Shown here piece by piece: positions 45,781 to 55,842 of a stretch of 64,000 nucleotides of DNA. The first letter of the stretch is position 1. Every line of letters starts with the position of its first letter. The notes below the pieces were generated by a model. That model did no database searches. It saw only the letters and a program-made list of their open reading frames with translations, and was not told where the DNA came from. The DNA lies in NCBI GenBank assembly GCA_022822495.1, contig JAJEBQ010000033.1, positions 1 to 64,000 on the forward strand, written 5' to 3'. Made by a program: the position numbers and the translations under genes. The stretch comes from Paracoccaceae bacterium (GTDB taxonomy: Bacteria > Pseudomonadota > Alphaproteobacteria > Rhodobacterales > Rhodobacteraceae).

Positions 45781-47469
45781 CTAGTCATCATTCTTTTTTT
45801 CCAAAGCTTCCCCTAAAATGTCTCCAAGAACAGCACCTGAATCCTCAGAAGAATATTTCTCCATGGCTTCCTTAGCTTCTTTCATTTCAAGTTGGCGTAT
45901 GGAAAGACCTAACTTTCTGGTGGATGAGTCAACATGGGTTACTTGAGTTTCAATCTTTTGCCCTACCTTGAACTTGTTTGGTAGCTGGTTATCCCGGTCC
46001 TTACCAAGTTCACTTCGCTTGATGAGAGTCGTGATGCTTTTGAGTTCGACTTCAATAGCGTTTTCCAGAATATCTGTAACCTTTACTGTTACCGTTTTCC
46101 CTTTGAAAAGACCACTCGTTGATTCCAAAAATGGATCTGCTTCCAAGCCTTTGATTGAAAGCGCAACACGCTCCTTGTCGATGTCAATTTCACTAACCAC
46201 GAATTCAATACGGTCCCCCTCGCTGTATTCTTTGAGGGCTTCATTACCTGGCCTGTCCCAACTCAGGTCAGAAAGATGAACCATACCGTCGATATCATAT
46301 TCAAGACCAACAAACAGACCGAACTCAGTGATATTCTTAATTTCTCCCTCCAACTTGGTTCCACGTGGGTAATTTTCAGCAAAATCTTCCCAAGGATTGG
46401 GTATTGTTTGTTTTAAACCAAGAGAAATTCTTCTTTTGGCCTTGTCAATGTCCAAAACCATCACTTCTACTTCCTCGGAGGTAGAAACCAACCTTGCAGG
46501 TACAGTATGCTTTCTGTTCCAGGACATTTCAGATATGTGAATAAGACCTTCAATACCCTCTTCAAGCTCAACAAAAGCACCATAATCGGTAATATTTGTT
46601 ATAAAACCCTTATGCTTGGTATTCACAGGATAATTCTTGTCGACTGTGAACCAGGGATCTTCCCTAAGTTGTTTGATACCCAATGAAATTCGCTGTGATT
46701 CCTTGTTAATGGATACAACGCGAACCTTGACTGGTTTTCCAATACTTACCACCTCGGAAGGATGTTTTATCCTTCGCCATGACATATCGGTGATATGAAG
46801 CAAACCGTCGACACCTCCCAAATCCACGAAAGCACCATAATCAGTAACATTCTTTACAATCCCTTCAATGATTTCACCTTCAGTGAGCTTGTTGACTATT
46901 TCGGCGCGCAATTCAGCACGGCTCTCTTCCAATATGGCCCTTCGAGATACGACAATATTGTTTTTATCCCGGTCCATTTTCAAAATGGCAAATTTTTCGG
47001 GGACACCGATAAGATTTTCCATATCTTTGACTGGACGAATATGTACTTGTGAGCCTGGCAGAAAAGCTATAACACCCCCGAGATCAACAGTAAATCCACC
47101 CTTAACCCGGGTAATGATTGATCCTTCGACCTTTTCGTTGTTTTCCTGGGCCTTGAGCAACCTTTCCCAAGCCTCCTCACGTCGGGCCCTTTCTCTTGAA
47201 ATAACCGCTAGTCCGCTACCATTTTCCACACTTTCATAAAAGACATCAACTTCATCCCCAATATTGACCTCTTCCCGGGATCCCGGACCTGTGAATTCCT
47301 TGCTATCTATGCGGCCCTCTACTTTTGAACCAACATCAACGACAACGTGACCGGACTCTATTGCTAGAACCTTGCCCTTCACGACACTCCCCACCTTTGG
47401 GCTTTCAAGAGTAAAGTATTCATCAAGGAGAGTTTCGAACTCTACCATTGTGTTTTCTGTTTGTACCAA
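45781..47469 (-). CDS. rpsA: 30S ribosomal protein S1
   Basis: 562 aa with six S1 RNA-binding repeats. Typical segments recur: VKNVTDYGAFVDLGGVDGLLHITDMSW near 206, NITDYGAFVELEEGIEGLIHISEMSW near 291 and NITEFGLFVGLEYDIDGMVHLSDLSW near 378. It binds mRNA leaders and melts structure during initiation. It follows cmk by 97 bases and precedes ihfB, the standard order. Confidence 0.97.
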   Translation of the reverse strand: MVQTENTMVEFETLLDEYFTLESPKVGSVVKGKVLAIESGHVVVDVGSKVEGRIDSKEFTGPGSREEVNIGDEVDVFYESVENGSGLAVISRERARREEAWERLLKAQENNEKVEGSIITRVKGGFTVDLGGVIAFLPGSQVHIRPVKDMENLIGVPEKFAILKMDRDKNNIVVSRRAILEESRAELRAEIVNKLTEGEIIEGIVKNVTDYGAFVDLGGVDGLLHITDMSWRRIKHPSEVVSIGKPVKVRVVSINKESQRISLGIKQLREDPWFTVDKNYPVNTKHKGFITNITDYGAFVELEEGIEGLIHISEMSWNRKHTVPARLVSTSEEVEVMVLDIDKAKRRISLGLKQTIPNPWEDFAENYPRGTKLEGEIKNITEFGLFVGLEYDIDGMVHLSDLSWDRPGNEALKEYSEGDRIEFVVSEIDIDKERVALSIKGLEADPFLESTSGLFKGKTVTVKVTDILENAIEVELKSITTLIKRSELGKDRDNQLPNKFKVGQKIETQVTHVDSSTRKLGLSIRQLEMKEAKEAMEKYSSEDSGAVLGDILGEALEKKNDD

Positions 47470-47566
47470 AATGGTCTCCTAAATTCTATTATACTGGCCA
47501 AGGGTTGGTTCCGATGGTCTTTGAACATTAACTACTTCTGCTACAGAAATTTGTAGGGTCTATTAA

Positions 47567-48199
47567 CTAGGTGCCACTCAACTTAAGTTCAACCTTTGTT
47601 ATGACCCGTTCCAATGATTGTTTGATTGTTAACATGGATGTATCAATCAAAATTGCATTTTCGGATTGTTTTAGGGGGGCATACGATCTGGACGTATCCC
47701 TCATGTCTCTTTCTACAAGCGCATCAAAAACTTCCGTGTAGGTTATGTCTATGCCTTGTTGAAGGACTTCCCTAAATCTTCTTTGTGCTCTGACCTGCTG
47801 GCTAGCGGTTATGTAAAACTTTATATCAGCATCAGGACAGATCACAGTTCCTATATCCCTTCCATCAAGAACGGCTCCTTCCCCTACACTTGCAAAATTG
47901 CGTTGAAAGTCAATCAATGCTTTCCTTACACCCGGAATAGAAGCAACTTCCGAGGCAATCCGACTTGTTTCAGGAAACCTTAATCCTTCCTGCTCAAGAT
48001 CGTCAACATGTAATTTTTGCGCTTCCTCGATGGCTTTAATGGGATCTAGGGAGATATTATTCTTTACAAGATTTCTGGCCACAGCACGATAAACCAATCC
48101 CGTATCTAAGAATGACCAATCAAAATGCCTGGCAACATTTCTCCCTATGGTTCCTTTTCCGGAAGCCGCAGGTCCATCAATTGCTACAACAAAAGCCAT
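47567..48199 (-). CDS. cmk: Cytidylate kinase
   Basis: 210 aa. The P-loop is IDGPAASGKGTIGR at residue 7, followed by FLDTGLVYRAVA near 29, VLDGRDIGTVICPDADIKFYI near 112 and RDMRDTSRSYAPLK near 158. It phosphorylates CMP and dCMP. It heads the cmk-rpsA-ihfB-lapA-trpF-trpB run. In most alphaproteobacteria aroA stands directly upstream in the same direction; here the SRAP gene intervenes and aroA points away. Confidence 0.95.
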   Translation of the reverse strand: MAFVVAIDGPAASGKGTIGRNVARHFDWSFLDTGLVYRAVARNLVKNNISLDPIKAIEEAQKLHVDDLEQEGLRFPETSRIASEVASIPGVRKALIDFQRNFASVGEGAVLDGRDIGTVICPDADIKFYITASQQVRAQRRFREVLQQGIDITYTEVFDALVERDMRDTSRSYAPLKQSENAILIDTSMLTIKQSLERVITKVELKLSGT

Positions 48200-48502
48200 A
48201 CCATCCTGTACCAGTCAATTTGTCGGATTCTCTCTTTCATAAATCCGTTCGGATAAAACCAAATAATGTTACTTCTCAATACGTATAAAGCACTCAAATT
48301 TCCGAACTGTTCTGGATAAGGTAGTTAATATTGCTCAGATTTAAATTGTTTGCAAATCTTTTGAAATAAATCCACTACTCAGAATGCTAATATATATTTA
48401 CAACTATCTTGACCCACCAAGTTTTTCTGGTGTTTTTTATAAGAAAATTCGTACAAATGATCTGAATCCCTAAGATTGGAGTAATTTGGAGAATAATGTC
48501 AT
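48200..48502. other. Divergent intergenic region between cmk and the SRAP gene
   Basis: About 300 AT-rich bases that must hold promoters for both directions. No clear operator, repeat or RNA gene is seen. No LexA-type box could be recognised by eye in front of the SRAP gene. Confidence 0.5.
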
Positions 48503-49168
48503 ATGTGTGGACGATTTGCCCAGGGTTTGATTGAAGATGAGGTTATGGACTTCTTTGAATTGTCCAAAATCGTTAATTTTCCACCATACCAGCCTAAATA
48601 TAATGGTGCACCAACGCAGAATTTCATATTATGTCGACACAATGAATCAGAGCATCGATCACTTGCCAGCCTTACCTGGGGGCTGGTACCATTCTGGGCC
48701 AAGGAAAGGTCAATCGGTACTCGTCTTATCAATGCCCGATCGGAAACCGTTGACAAGAAACCTTCCTTTCGAAATGCATTTCGATGTCGTCGATGCCTAG
48801 TACCAGCCAATGGCTGGTTTGAGTGGCAACGCAAGGATGGCAACACACAACCATATTATATCCAATTGACGGGGGGATTGCTGATGGCGTTTGCCGGTAT
48901 TTGGGAAACATGGGTTGGTGAAGATGGAACTCTTGAAACTTTTTCCATTTTGACACGCGATGCCATAACGAAACTCAAGAGTATCCATCATCGACAGCCA
49001 ATTTTGGTTGAACAGGATTGCTTTGATACTTGGCTGGATGCAGACAGTTCCAAAGAGGACCTCAACAAAGTCATTCTTGCAAACCCACCTGAGTTTGAAG
49101 CTTGGCCTGTTTCCAATTTAGTCAACAATGCAAGGAATAATGTTTCAGAAGTTATGGTACCGATTTAA
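48503..49168 (+). CDS. SOS response-associated peptidase-family protein (SRAP/HMCES/YedK)
   Basis: 221 aa. The N-terminus is MCGRFAQ, giving the invariant Cys2 after Met removal. Further conserved points are LINARSETVDKKPSFRNAF near 72, CLVPANGWFEWQ (the active-site Glu) near 97 and KSIHHRQPIL with the catalytic His near 164. The protein forms a thiazolidine crosslink with abasic sites in single-stranded DNA and protects stalled forks. It is inserted between cmk and aroA, two genes that are usually neighbours. Confidence 0.93.
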   Translation: MCGRFAQGLIEDEVMDFFELSKIVNFPPYQPKYNGAPTQNFILCRHNESEHRSLASLTWGLVPFWAKERSIGTRLINARSETVDKKPSFRNAFRCRRCLVPANGWFEWQRKDGNTQPYYIQLTGGLLMAFAGIWETWVGEDGTLETFSILTRDAITKLKSIHHRQPILVEQDCFDTWLDADSSKEDLNKVILANPPEFEAWPVSNLVNNARNNVSEVMVPI

Positions 49169-49388
49169 GCAAACTAAATCGAAAGGAAAACCGTTTAAAT
49201 GCCACAAGTTTTCTTCTCCTCACGGGGACTTGTAGGCTAAGAATTATAGCAAAAATGAACTTGTTGGTAGAAATCTCGGTTCGTACCATCCTATATCTAG
49301 GCCCTACCTTCCTGGCTAGGGCTTCTACCTTAGAAATTTGTCGTATCAATGGTAAAGGAATATCAAATGTTTTTCAGGAGCACAAAAC

Positions 49389-50744
49389 ATGGCAGAAGTT
49401 GAACTAAAACCCCTGCAAGCCTTTCCATCAAATAAATTAGAAGGTAACGTCGCCATCTCCGGCGACAAATCAATTTCCCATCGTGCCGTTATCCTTGGGA
49501 GCATGGCGGTTGGTGAAACCAAAATCAAGGGGTTGTTGGAATCTGATGATGTTCTGGCAACAATAAATGCAGTTCGGCTTCTCGGTGCAACAGTAAATAG
49601 AAATTCCAATGGTAGTTACAGCATATTCGGAGTGGGAACAGGGGGGTTCTTTGAACCTGAAAACATCATTGATTGCGGCAATTCCGGGACCGCTGTACGC
49701 TTGCTAGTTGGAGCTGTCGCAACGACACCTATTGCGACAATTTTCACGGGCGATGCATCCTTAAGGTCCCGACCCATGGACAGGATAATTGAACCTCTTA
49801 GAGGTTTTGGAACTGAATTCCATGGGCGCAAGTCTAATCTACTCCCCATGACTGTTATTGGAACAGATGAGCCAGTTCCCCAGTTATACAAGCTTCCAGT
49901 AGCTTCTGCACAGGTCAAATCAGCTATTATTTTGGCAGGATTAAATGCCCCGGGACAAACAACTGTAATTGAAGAAAAGGCAACAAGAGATCACACTGAA
50001 AGAATGTTGAAAGCCTTTGGTGCAGGCATAAATATAGAGGAAACAGAAGCAGGAACGGCCATTACCATTGATGGTTATGCAGAGTTGGAACCATTGGAAA
50101 TGAAAGTTCCCAGTGATCCCTCTTCGGCGGCGTTCATCGTTTCAGCAGCTCTGGTTGTTGAAAATTCGAGTATTGTGGTTAGAAATATAGGCATGAATCC
50201 AACTCGCACCGGACTGTTCAAGACACTTGAGGAAATGGGTGCCAACCTCCAATATGAATGGGTTGATAACGATTCTGGTGAACCTTTAGCCCATGTTCAT
50301 GCTCGTTCTTCTGACCTCAAAGGAGTAGAAGTTCCCAAGGAAAGAGCACCATCAATGATAGATGAATATCCCATTCTTGCAGTTGTCGCAGCACTGGCCG
50401 AAGGTAAAACCGTTATGCGTGGAGTCAAAGAGCTCAGGGTTAAGGAAACAGATCGTATCAAGGCAATGGTAGAAGGCTTAACTTCTTGTGGTGTGAGAGT
50501 AACAGAATATGAGGATGGTTTGACCGTGTATGGCAAGGGCAAGGGATCCGTAAAGGGAGCCGCAATGGTGAAAACCCATTTTGATCACAGAATTGCAATG
50601 AGTTTTCTTTGTCTGGGTCTTGCTGCCGAAAAGCCAGTAATTGTGGATGACGGCACATCCATCAATACAAGTTTCCCGGAATTTGTGGGAATAATGGAAA
50701 ACCTCGGTGCCAGAATTGGATCCTATCAGGATAACACGAAGTAG
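49389..50744 (+). CDS. aroA: 3-phosphoshikimate 1-carboxyvinyltransferase (EPSP synthase)
   Basis: 451 aa. Substrate-binding landmarks are [14 protein letters not shown] near 24, [12 protein letters not shown] near 99, [12 protein letters not shown] near 123, [15 protein letters not shown] near 173 and [13 protein letters not shown] near 200; near the end LRVKETDRI, and then the FDHRIAMSF loop. The RPMxR, SAQVK, and TRDHTE motifs are those of class II enzymes, which are often less sensitive to glyphosate, but the residue equivalent to E. coli Gly96 is Gly, not Ala, so tolerance cannot be assumed. It makes EPSP in aromatic amino acid synthesis. It starts with ATG after AGGAG. Confidence 0.96.
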   Translation: MAEVELKPLQAFPSNKLEGNVAISGDKSISHRAVILGSMAVGETKIKGLLESDDVLATINAVRLLGATVNRNSNGSYSIFGVGTGGFFEPENIIDCGNSGTAVRLLVGAVATTPIATIFTGDASLRSRPMDRIIEPLRGFGTEFHGRKSNLLPMTVIGTDEPVPQLYKLPVASAQVKSAIILAGLNAPGQTTVIEEKATRDHTERMLKAFGAGINIEETEAGTAITIDGYAELEPLEMKVPSDPSSAAFIVSAALVVENSSIVVRNIGMNPTRTGLFKTLEEMGANLQYEWVDNDSGEPLAHVHARSSDLKGVEVPKERAPSMIDEYPILAVVAALAEGKTVMRGVKELRVKETDRIKAMVEGLTSCGVRVTEYEDGLTVYGKGKGSVKGAAMVKTHFDHRIAMSFLCLGLAAEKPVIVDDGTSINTSFPEFVGIMENLGARIGSYQDNTK

Positions 50745-50764
50745 AGGTTGGAATGGAGGATTTT

Positions 50765-51481
50765 TCAATTTCTACGAAAGGTCAGGTAAAGTGGTGTCCT
50801 TCCGCCAAGTAAAGCCTTTTTCTCATATCGAGTTGATTGCCAGCCTTTCCAAGGCCGTTTCCAGTCTGCTGCCCTTTCAGCCTCCCATTCAAAATTTGGA
50901 TTAAAGTGCAATTGCTCAACCGTTTGGCGGGCATAATCCGATACATCAGTGGCTATACGCAGTTGTGCATCAGGTTTCATTATCCTCGCCAAAGGTTCCA
51001 GATGCTCTGGTGTTACAAAGCGACGACGATGGTGCTTTTTTTTCGGCCAGGGATCAGGATAAAGTACAAAAACTCTTGTGACCGACTGTTCAGGGAAATA
51101 GGGAAACAGATTTCTAATATCATCGGGATATACCAAGATATTGTCAACCTTCTCTTCCCGCAATTTACCTAATAGGGAAGCCACCCCATTGAGATAAATT
51201 TCACAGCCGATAAAACCAGTGTCAGAGTTCAATTTAGCATGATCCAGCAAGTGTTCACCTGAACCAAAACCTACTTCAAGCCAAACAGATGATTTTCCCG
51301 GAAAGGCCACAGTTAAATCCAATTTTTGCTTACCATCAGGAGTGGTATCCAAAAAGTTAAGCACATTGAGTTTCTTCAGATCAACTGCCAGAAGTTCCTT
51401 TTGTCTACTTCGTAGTTTTCTGCCCAATCGCTTGCCGTAAAAGTTACGGATTAACGTATTCGCAAATTCTTTGTCAGGCAC
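50765..51481 (-). CDS. trmB: tRNA (guanine-N7)-methyltransferase
   Basis: 238 aa. The SAM-binding motif is VWLEVGFGSGEHLLDHAKLN near 85, with FIGCEIYLNGVASLL near 110 and the TrmB signature FVLYPDPWPKKKHHRRRFVTPEHL near 153. It methylates G46 in tRNA variable loops. It follows metK by 26 bases on the same strand, the alphaproteobacterial order, which links the SAM-making and SAM-using enzymes. Confidence 0.95.
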   Translation of the reverse strand: MPDKEFANTLIRNFYGKRLGRKLRSRQKELLAVDLKKLNVLNFLDTTPDGKQKLDLTVAFPGKSSVWLEVGFGSGEHLLDHAKLNSDTGFIGCEIYLNGVASLLGKLREEKVDNILVYPDDIRNLFPYFPEQSVTRVFVLYPDPWPKKKHHRRRFVTPEHLEPLARIMKPDAQLRIATDVSDYARQTVEQLHFNPNFEWEAERAADWKRPWKGWQSTRYEKKALLGGRTPLYLTFRRN

Positions 51482-51507
51482 CAGAAAATAATTGTCATCA
51501 AGATGTT

Positions 51508-52695
51508 TTAGGTGATTCCATCAAAGTCATCAACCAAGTCGGTATTTTCCCATGTGAAATCACCATTCCCGCTTGGTGCTCTACCAAAATGGCCGAAAGC
51601 AGCTGTAGTCTGATAAATTGGTGCATTAAGTTTCAAATGTTCCCGGATACCCCTTGGGGTCAAACCACTCATTTTATCCCCGATCACTTCAAATAACCTT
51701 TGTTCGATTTTTTCTGGTGCAATTTTTGACGTTCCGAAGGTATCCAAAAATAACGAGGTTGGTTCAGGCTTACCAATCGCATATGAAATTTGAATGAGAC
51801 ATTTCTCGGCCAGACCTGCAGCAACGATATTTTTGGCCAGATATCTGGCTGCGTAGGCCGCAGAGCGGTCGACTTTAGTCGGATCCTTGCCAGAAAATGC
51901 TCCACCACCGTGTGGCGCAGTGCCTCCATAGGTATCCACAATGATTTTTCGTCCCGTCAAACCACAATCGGCCGCAGGGCCTCCCTTGACAAAAATACCA
52001 GTTGGGTTGACCAACCATTCTTCATCGGCTAGGTTTGCGACCCATTCTGCAGGAAGTAATGCCGAGGCAATAGGTTTGACAATGTCCTTGACATCCTCTG
52101 AATTCAAACCTTCAATATGCTGCGAGGAAATAACGACCCGTTCCAAACCAACCGGTTTCCCACCGTCAAAACGAAGCGTTACTTGTGATTTGGCATCAGG
52201 CCCAAGTTTGTTACCATCATCCTCATTATTTCGGTAATCTTCAATCCCTTGCAAAATACGATGAGCATAATACAGTGGTGCAGGCATAAATTCAGGTGCC
52301 TCATTGACAGCATAACCAAACATCAATCCCTGATCACCAGCACCCTCATCCTTGCCTTCACTGGCATCTACCCCTTTGGCAATATCTGCCGACTGGCCAT
52401 GCATAAAGTTTTGAAAAACAAAGGTTTCCCAATGAAAGTCATCTTGCTCATAACCGATGCTTCGAACACAATTTCGGGCGATTCCTTCCAATGTTTGCCA
52501 AACAGCTTCTGGTCCTCTGTATTCACCGGCTACGATGACGGTATTTTTTGAAACCAGTGTCTCACAACCTAAACGTGCGTCAGGCTGTTCATGTAAGAAG
52601 GCATCAAGAATGGCATCAGAGATTTGGTCACACACCTTGTCAGGATGACCCCGCGAAACTGATTCAGACGTAAATATCCCCTTTTTGATTGACAT
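51508..52695 (-). CDS. metK: S-adenosylmethionine synthetase
   Basis: 395 aa. Motifs include [24 protein letters not shown] near 10, [15 protein letters not shown] near 117 and [32 protein letters not shown] near 265. It makes SAM from methionine and ATP. A -10-like TATAAT stands on the minus strand at 52735-52740, about 40 bases before the ATG, which leaves too little leader for a SAM riboswitch from that promoter; none was recognised. The gene is co-directional with trmB. Confidence 0.97.
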   Translation of the reverse strand: MSIKKGIFTSESVSRGHPDKVCDQISDAILDAFLHEQPDARLGCETLVSKNTVIVAGEYRGPEAVWQTLEGIARNCVRSIGYEQDDFHWETFVFQNFMHGQSADIAKGVDASEGKDEGAGDQGLMFGYAVNEAPEFMPAPLYYAHRILQGIEDYRNNEDDGNKLGPDAKSQVTLRFDGGKPVGLERVVISSQHIEGLNSEDVKDIVKPIASALLPAEWVANLADEEWLVNPTGIFVKGGPAADCGLTGRKIIVDTYGGTAPHGGGAFSGKDPTKVDRSAAYAARYLAKNIVAAGLAEKCLIQISYAIGKPEPTSLFLDTFGTSKIAPEKIEQRLFEVIGDKMSGLTPRGIREHLKLNAPIYQTTAAFGHFGRAPSGNGDFTWENTDLVDDFDGIT

Positions 52696-52874
52696 AAAAA
52701 CTCCCTAGTGTTTAGTCCCATACAAAAATATTCCATTATAACAGCTTTGAACCAAGCTCTGATCGACATTTTCTGTGAATAAATAAGGAACTATTTGTAT
52801 GAATCGATCCACTAGGTTCAAATTTCCTGATTATAACCTCGGTTGGTAAATTGACTTTAAAAACAAAGTTTCTT

Positions 52875-54380
52875 TCAACTAATATTCGTAATAATTTTTG
52901 ACCTGATAAACAAGAACGCTCCTGACAAAAACAACAAGAATCTCAATGGCCAGTCTCCTGCTTTCGAGTAAAATGTGGCAGATTGTGATGCTGGAATTTG
53001 CGAGTCCAGAACACCTCTGGTTCCAACATCCAATTTCGAAACAATACGTCCATAACCATCTATGACGGCTGAAATGCCATTATTTGATACCCGGACCAAG
53101 GGCAAGCCAAGCTCGGTGGAGCGCGTTTTCGCCATGACAAAATGTTGCTTTGGTCCCCATGAATTACCAATCCAGGCATCATTCGTAATTTGAAGCAGGA
53201 TATCTGGCCTTCTGTCGGTTCGAACCTCATGCGGGAATATGGCCTCATAACAAATCAAGGCCCTGACGGTCCCCAAAACAGGGAGATCCAGGAAAGATAT
53301 TCCTGTCCCTTCGGAAAAGTCCCAGATCTCATCATTGGCCAATCCTGAACCCAAAATCCATTTAAGAAAACCTTCAAACGGGATAAATTCACCAAATGGT
53401 ACCAGATGCTGTTTATCATAGATTTGCTCCAAACTGCCTTTGGCATCCAGTGACATCAGGCTGTTATACATTCTGTTGTCATTATACCGTCTGTAACCCG
53501 CTACTAATGGCCTATGTCCTATCCTTGCCGATATATTCGACATATCCTTTTCATCTACAAAAACCGTAACGGCTGTTTCTGGCCAAATGATGAGACCTGC
53601 ATTATTTTTCCCTGCAGAATTGCTAAGATCCAGAAGCAGATTGAAATTTTCGCTTTGTTTTAGAGGTTCCCATTTATCTTTTTGCGGGATATTGGGTTGT
53701 ATTATTCTAACTATCCCGCCAGAGGGTTCAAAATGCATCTTAGGTGGAACCCTTTGCCATCCCCAAAACCAAATGGCAGCCAACACAGTAATTGAAATAA
53801 GTGCACCCTGGCCAAAATTCTTCCACACAAAAGGTAATATGGTCAGAAAAATTATTAGACCTGTTAGTCCATTAGCCCCAATAACTGATGTTATCTGGAT
53901 GATGGGAGTGCTATCAAGAGTATAGGCAAACATACCCCAAGGGAAGCCAGTAAACAAATGCTCTCTCAGAAGTTCAACAGCGATCCAACTCAGCCCCAGA
54001 AAAAAATATTTGTATCTTAATTCATCTTTCAATAGAGCCGGCACGCCAAAAGCAAGTCCCCATAAAAGGGATAGTCCCACAGCTGTAACAATGAGTGCAA
54101 ACGGAGCCATCCATCCATTTTTTGTAGGCTCAACAAGAAAAGGAAACACAAGCCAGGAAAGGGTTGCCAGATAGTATCCTGTGCCAAAGAGTGCCCCCAC
54201 CATGAAGGAGGGGACAAACCCCTTCGCCTTGGAGAATAAATAGACAGCAATGCCAATGCCAATCAATGTCAGTGCTGGCCAAGAGACAGGAGCATTACCC
54301 ATGGATGTGAGTAATCCTGCTGCGCAAGGGTAACTAGCTCGCAAGTAGTATTTCATAACACGAGGTGTATCCAGAGGCAT
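52875..54380 (-). CDS. lnt: Apolipoprotein N-acyltransferase
   Basis: 501 aa. The N-terminal half has six or more membrane helices. The periplasmic nitrilase domain has all three catalytic residues: Glu in LIIWPETAVTVF near 265, Lys in IYDKQHLVPFGEF near 325 and Cys in ALICYEAIFP near 380. A last hydrophobic helix closes the protein. It adds the third acyl chain to lipoproteins. It lies downstream of the CorC gene, as in most proteobacteria. Confidence 0.95.
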   Translation of the reverse strand: MPLDTPRVMKYYLRASYPCAAGLLTSMGNAPVSWPALTLIGIGIAVYLFSKAKGFVPSFMVGALFGTGYYLATLSWLVFPFLVEPTKNGWMAPFALIVTAVGLSLLWGLAFGVPALLKDELRYKYFFLGLSWIAVELLREHLFTGFPWGMFAYTLDSTPIIQITSVIGANGLTGLIIFLTILPFVWKNFGQGALISITVLAAIWFWGWQRVPPKMHFEPSGGIVRIIQPNIPQKDKWEPLKQSENFNLLLDLSNSAGKNNAGLIIWPETAVTVFVDEKDMSNISARIGHRPLVAGYRRYNDNRMYNSLMSLDAKGSLEQIYDKQHLVPFGEFIPFEGFLKWILGSGLANDEIWDFSEGTGISFLDLPVLGTVRALICYEAIFPHEVRTDRRPDILLQITNDAWIGNSWGPKQHFVMAKTRSTELGLPLVRVSNNGISAVIDGYGRIVSKLDVGTRGVLDSQIPASQSATFYSKAGDWPLRFLLFLSGAFLFIRSKIITNIS

Positions 54381-54407
54381 GATACCATTGCTTTTCCGGC
54401 AAGGAAA

Positions 54408-55298
54408 CTAATTTACTTTTACTTCCAGAAGATCCATTTTCCTGTTATCACCCTTTAGAATCTTTATGACCAGACCCAACCCCTCAAACTCCAAGGTCTC
54501 ATCCTGATTGGGGATCCTGTTGATTTTGGTCGAAACCCATCCACCCAACGTATCCACCTCTTCATCCAGGTTGTTCGTCAAATCTATGTCCAGAAGTTGC
54601 TCAAGATCTTCCAAGGGCGTTTTAGCAGGACAGTGGTAGAGACTTGTCGCTATCTCTACAATTCCCTGGGCATTTTCTTCTTCGGTATCGTGTTCATCAA
54701 TAATTTCACCAAAATGGTGTTCCAGCAGATCCTCAATGGTAGCCAGCCCGTCTACACCGCCATATTCATCAATGACCAGGGCCATGTGACAATGATCATC
54801 CTGCATTTTGAGCCTTAATTCACTAATGGGCATGGAAGGAGGTACAAAAAGAAGTTCCCTCAATTCATTCTCAATTTTGAATTTTTTTCTTGCTCTTCCA
54901 TTAAAACCATATTTCAGGGCAATATCCTTGAGATGTACAAATCCCAGCGGATTGTCGAGATTTTCATGAAAAACTGGAATTCGTGTTCGTTCACTTTCCT
55001 TGAAAACCTCCACTAGTTCAGGTAGCGTTATTGTATCAGGTACAGCAACAACACCAGCCTTAGTCACAGCAACATCTTCTACTGTACCTTCTTTAGTCAG
55101 GGGATCGTCTATAATTTCAATTCCATTATTGTCCGATAATGGAACGTCGTCATCATTACCATTACCCTTGTCATCGCCCTGTGAAGATCCAGAAAAAAGC
55201 TGAAAAATTTTCCTTAATCCATTTGATTTGTTACTGCCGGACATTTTTTGATCATTTCTACTGTGGGATTTATGCTGATCTGATGATGAATGATTCAT
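54408..55298 (-). CDS. corC: CorC/HlyC-type CBS-domain protein
   Basis: 296 aa from the ATG at 55298; an upstream ATG at 55346, overlapping ybeY, would add 16 residues. Two CBS motifs (VPDTITLPELVEVFKESERTRIPVFH and LPISELRLKMQDDHCHMALVIDEYGGVDGLATIEDLLE) are followed by the CorC_HlyC domain (about 205-290: LEDLEQLLDIDL, DTLGGWVSTKINRIP). It lacks the membrane domain of CNNM-like members. It is linked to cobalt/magnesium efflux. It sits in the phoH-ybeY-corC-lnt order common in proteobacteria. Confidence 0.9.
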   Translation of the reverse strand: MNHSSSDQHKSHSRNDQKMSGSNKSNGLRKIFQLFSGSSQGDDKGNGNDDDVPLSDNNGIEIIDDPLTKEGTVEDVAVTKAGVVAVPDTITLPELVEVFKESERTRIPVFHENLDNPLGFVHLKDIALKYGFNGRARKKFKIENELRELLFVPPSMPISELRLKMQDDHCHMALVIDEYGGVDGLATIEDLLEHHFGEIIDEHDTEEENAQGIVEIATSLYHCPAKTPLEDLEQLLDIDLTNNLDEEVDTLGGWVSTKINRIPNQDETLEFEGLGLVIKILKGDNRKMDLLEVKVN

Positions 55299-55320
55299 TT
55301 TGGGCACACAACAAATTAAT

Positions 55321-55842
55321 TCAATTGCGCATCTGATTATCCCCATAAGGATCGGTTATCCCCATGGTTGCAAGAATCTTTGTCTCCATACCCTCCATTA
55401 TTTTCTCATCCTGTTTCTGGTAGTGAGTAAATCCAACCAAGTGAAGTGTGCTATGAACGAGAAGGTGACTCAAATGGTTGGCTAGAGTCAAGCCAAAATG
55501 AGAGGATTCCAAAACCAATGTATCAAAAGATACAGCTATGTCACCCAAAAACCTAAAGACCTGATCACCATCCAGTGAATCAGGAAACGTCATATCTCCT
55601 GCTTGCCACGATAAGACATTGGTTGGTTGGTTCTTGTTTCGAAACTTTTTATTCAATTTCTGAATAGTACCATCATTAGTCGCCAGTAAATTGATTTCGC
55701 ACGGGTCAAGCTTGGGGTCATATTCATACAGAGCAGAATTGATTGACCTATCAGCAAGATCTTCAATTGGTGTATCAAACCACCTTTCGTCTTTAACGAC
55801 CAAACAAACCTTATGGCGCGGATAATCTGCAATATTACTCAT
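55321..55842 (-). CDS. ybeY: Endoribonuclease YbeY
   Basis: 173 aa from the ATG at 55842, which overlaps the phoH stop by 8 bases; the longer frame upstream lies inside phoH. The zinc motif is HLLVHSTLHLVGFTHY, matching H-x3-H-x5-H with Thr in place of the Asp usually before the last His. Earlier segments include LNKKFRNKNQPTNVLSW and LGDIAVSFDTLVLES. It trims 16S rRNA and acts in ribosome quality control. Confidence 0.92.
   Translation of the reverse strand: MSNIADYPRHKVCLVVKDERWFDTPIEDLADRSINSALYEYDPKLDPCEINLLATNDGTIQKLNKKFRNKNQPTNVLSWQAGDMTFPDSLDGDQVFRFLGDIAVSFDTLVLESSHFGLTLANHLSHLLVHSTLHLVGFTHYQKQDEKIMEGMETKILATMGITDPYGDNQMRN

Noticed and set aside
52696..52874. Possible SAM riboswitch upstream of metK
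   Set aside because: A near-consensus -10 box at 52735-52740 leaves a leader of only about 30-40 bases, and no SAM-I, SAM-II or SAH-type core could be recognised.
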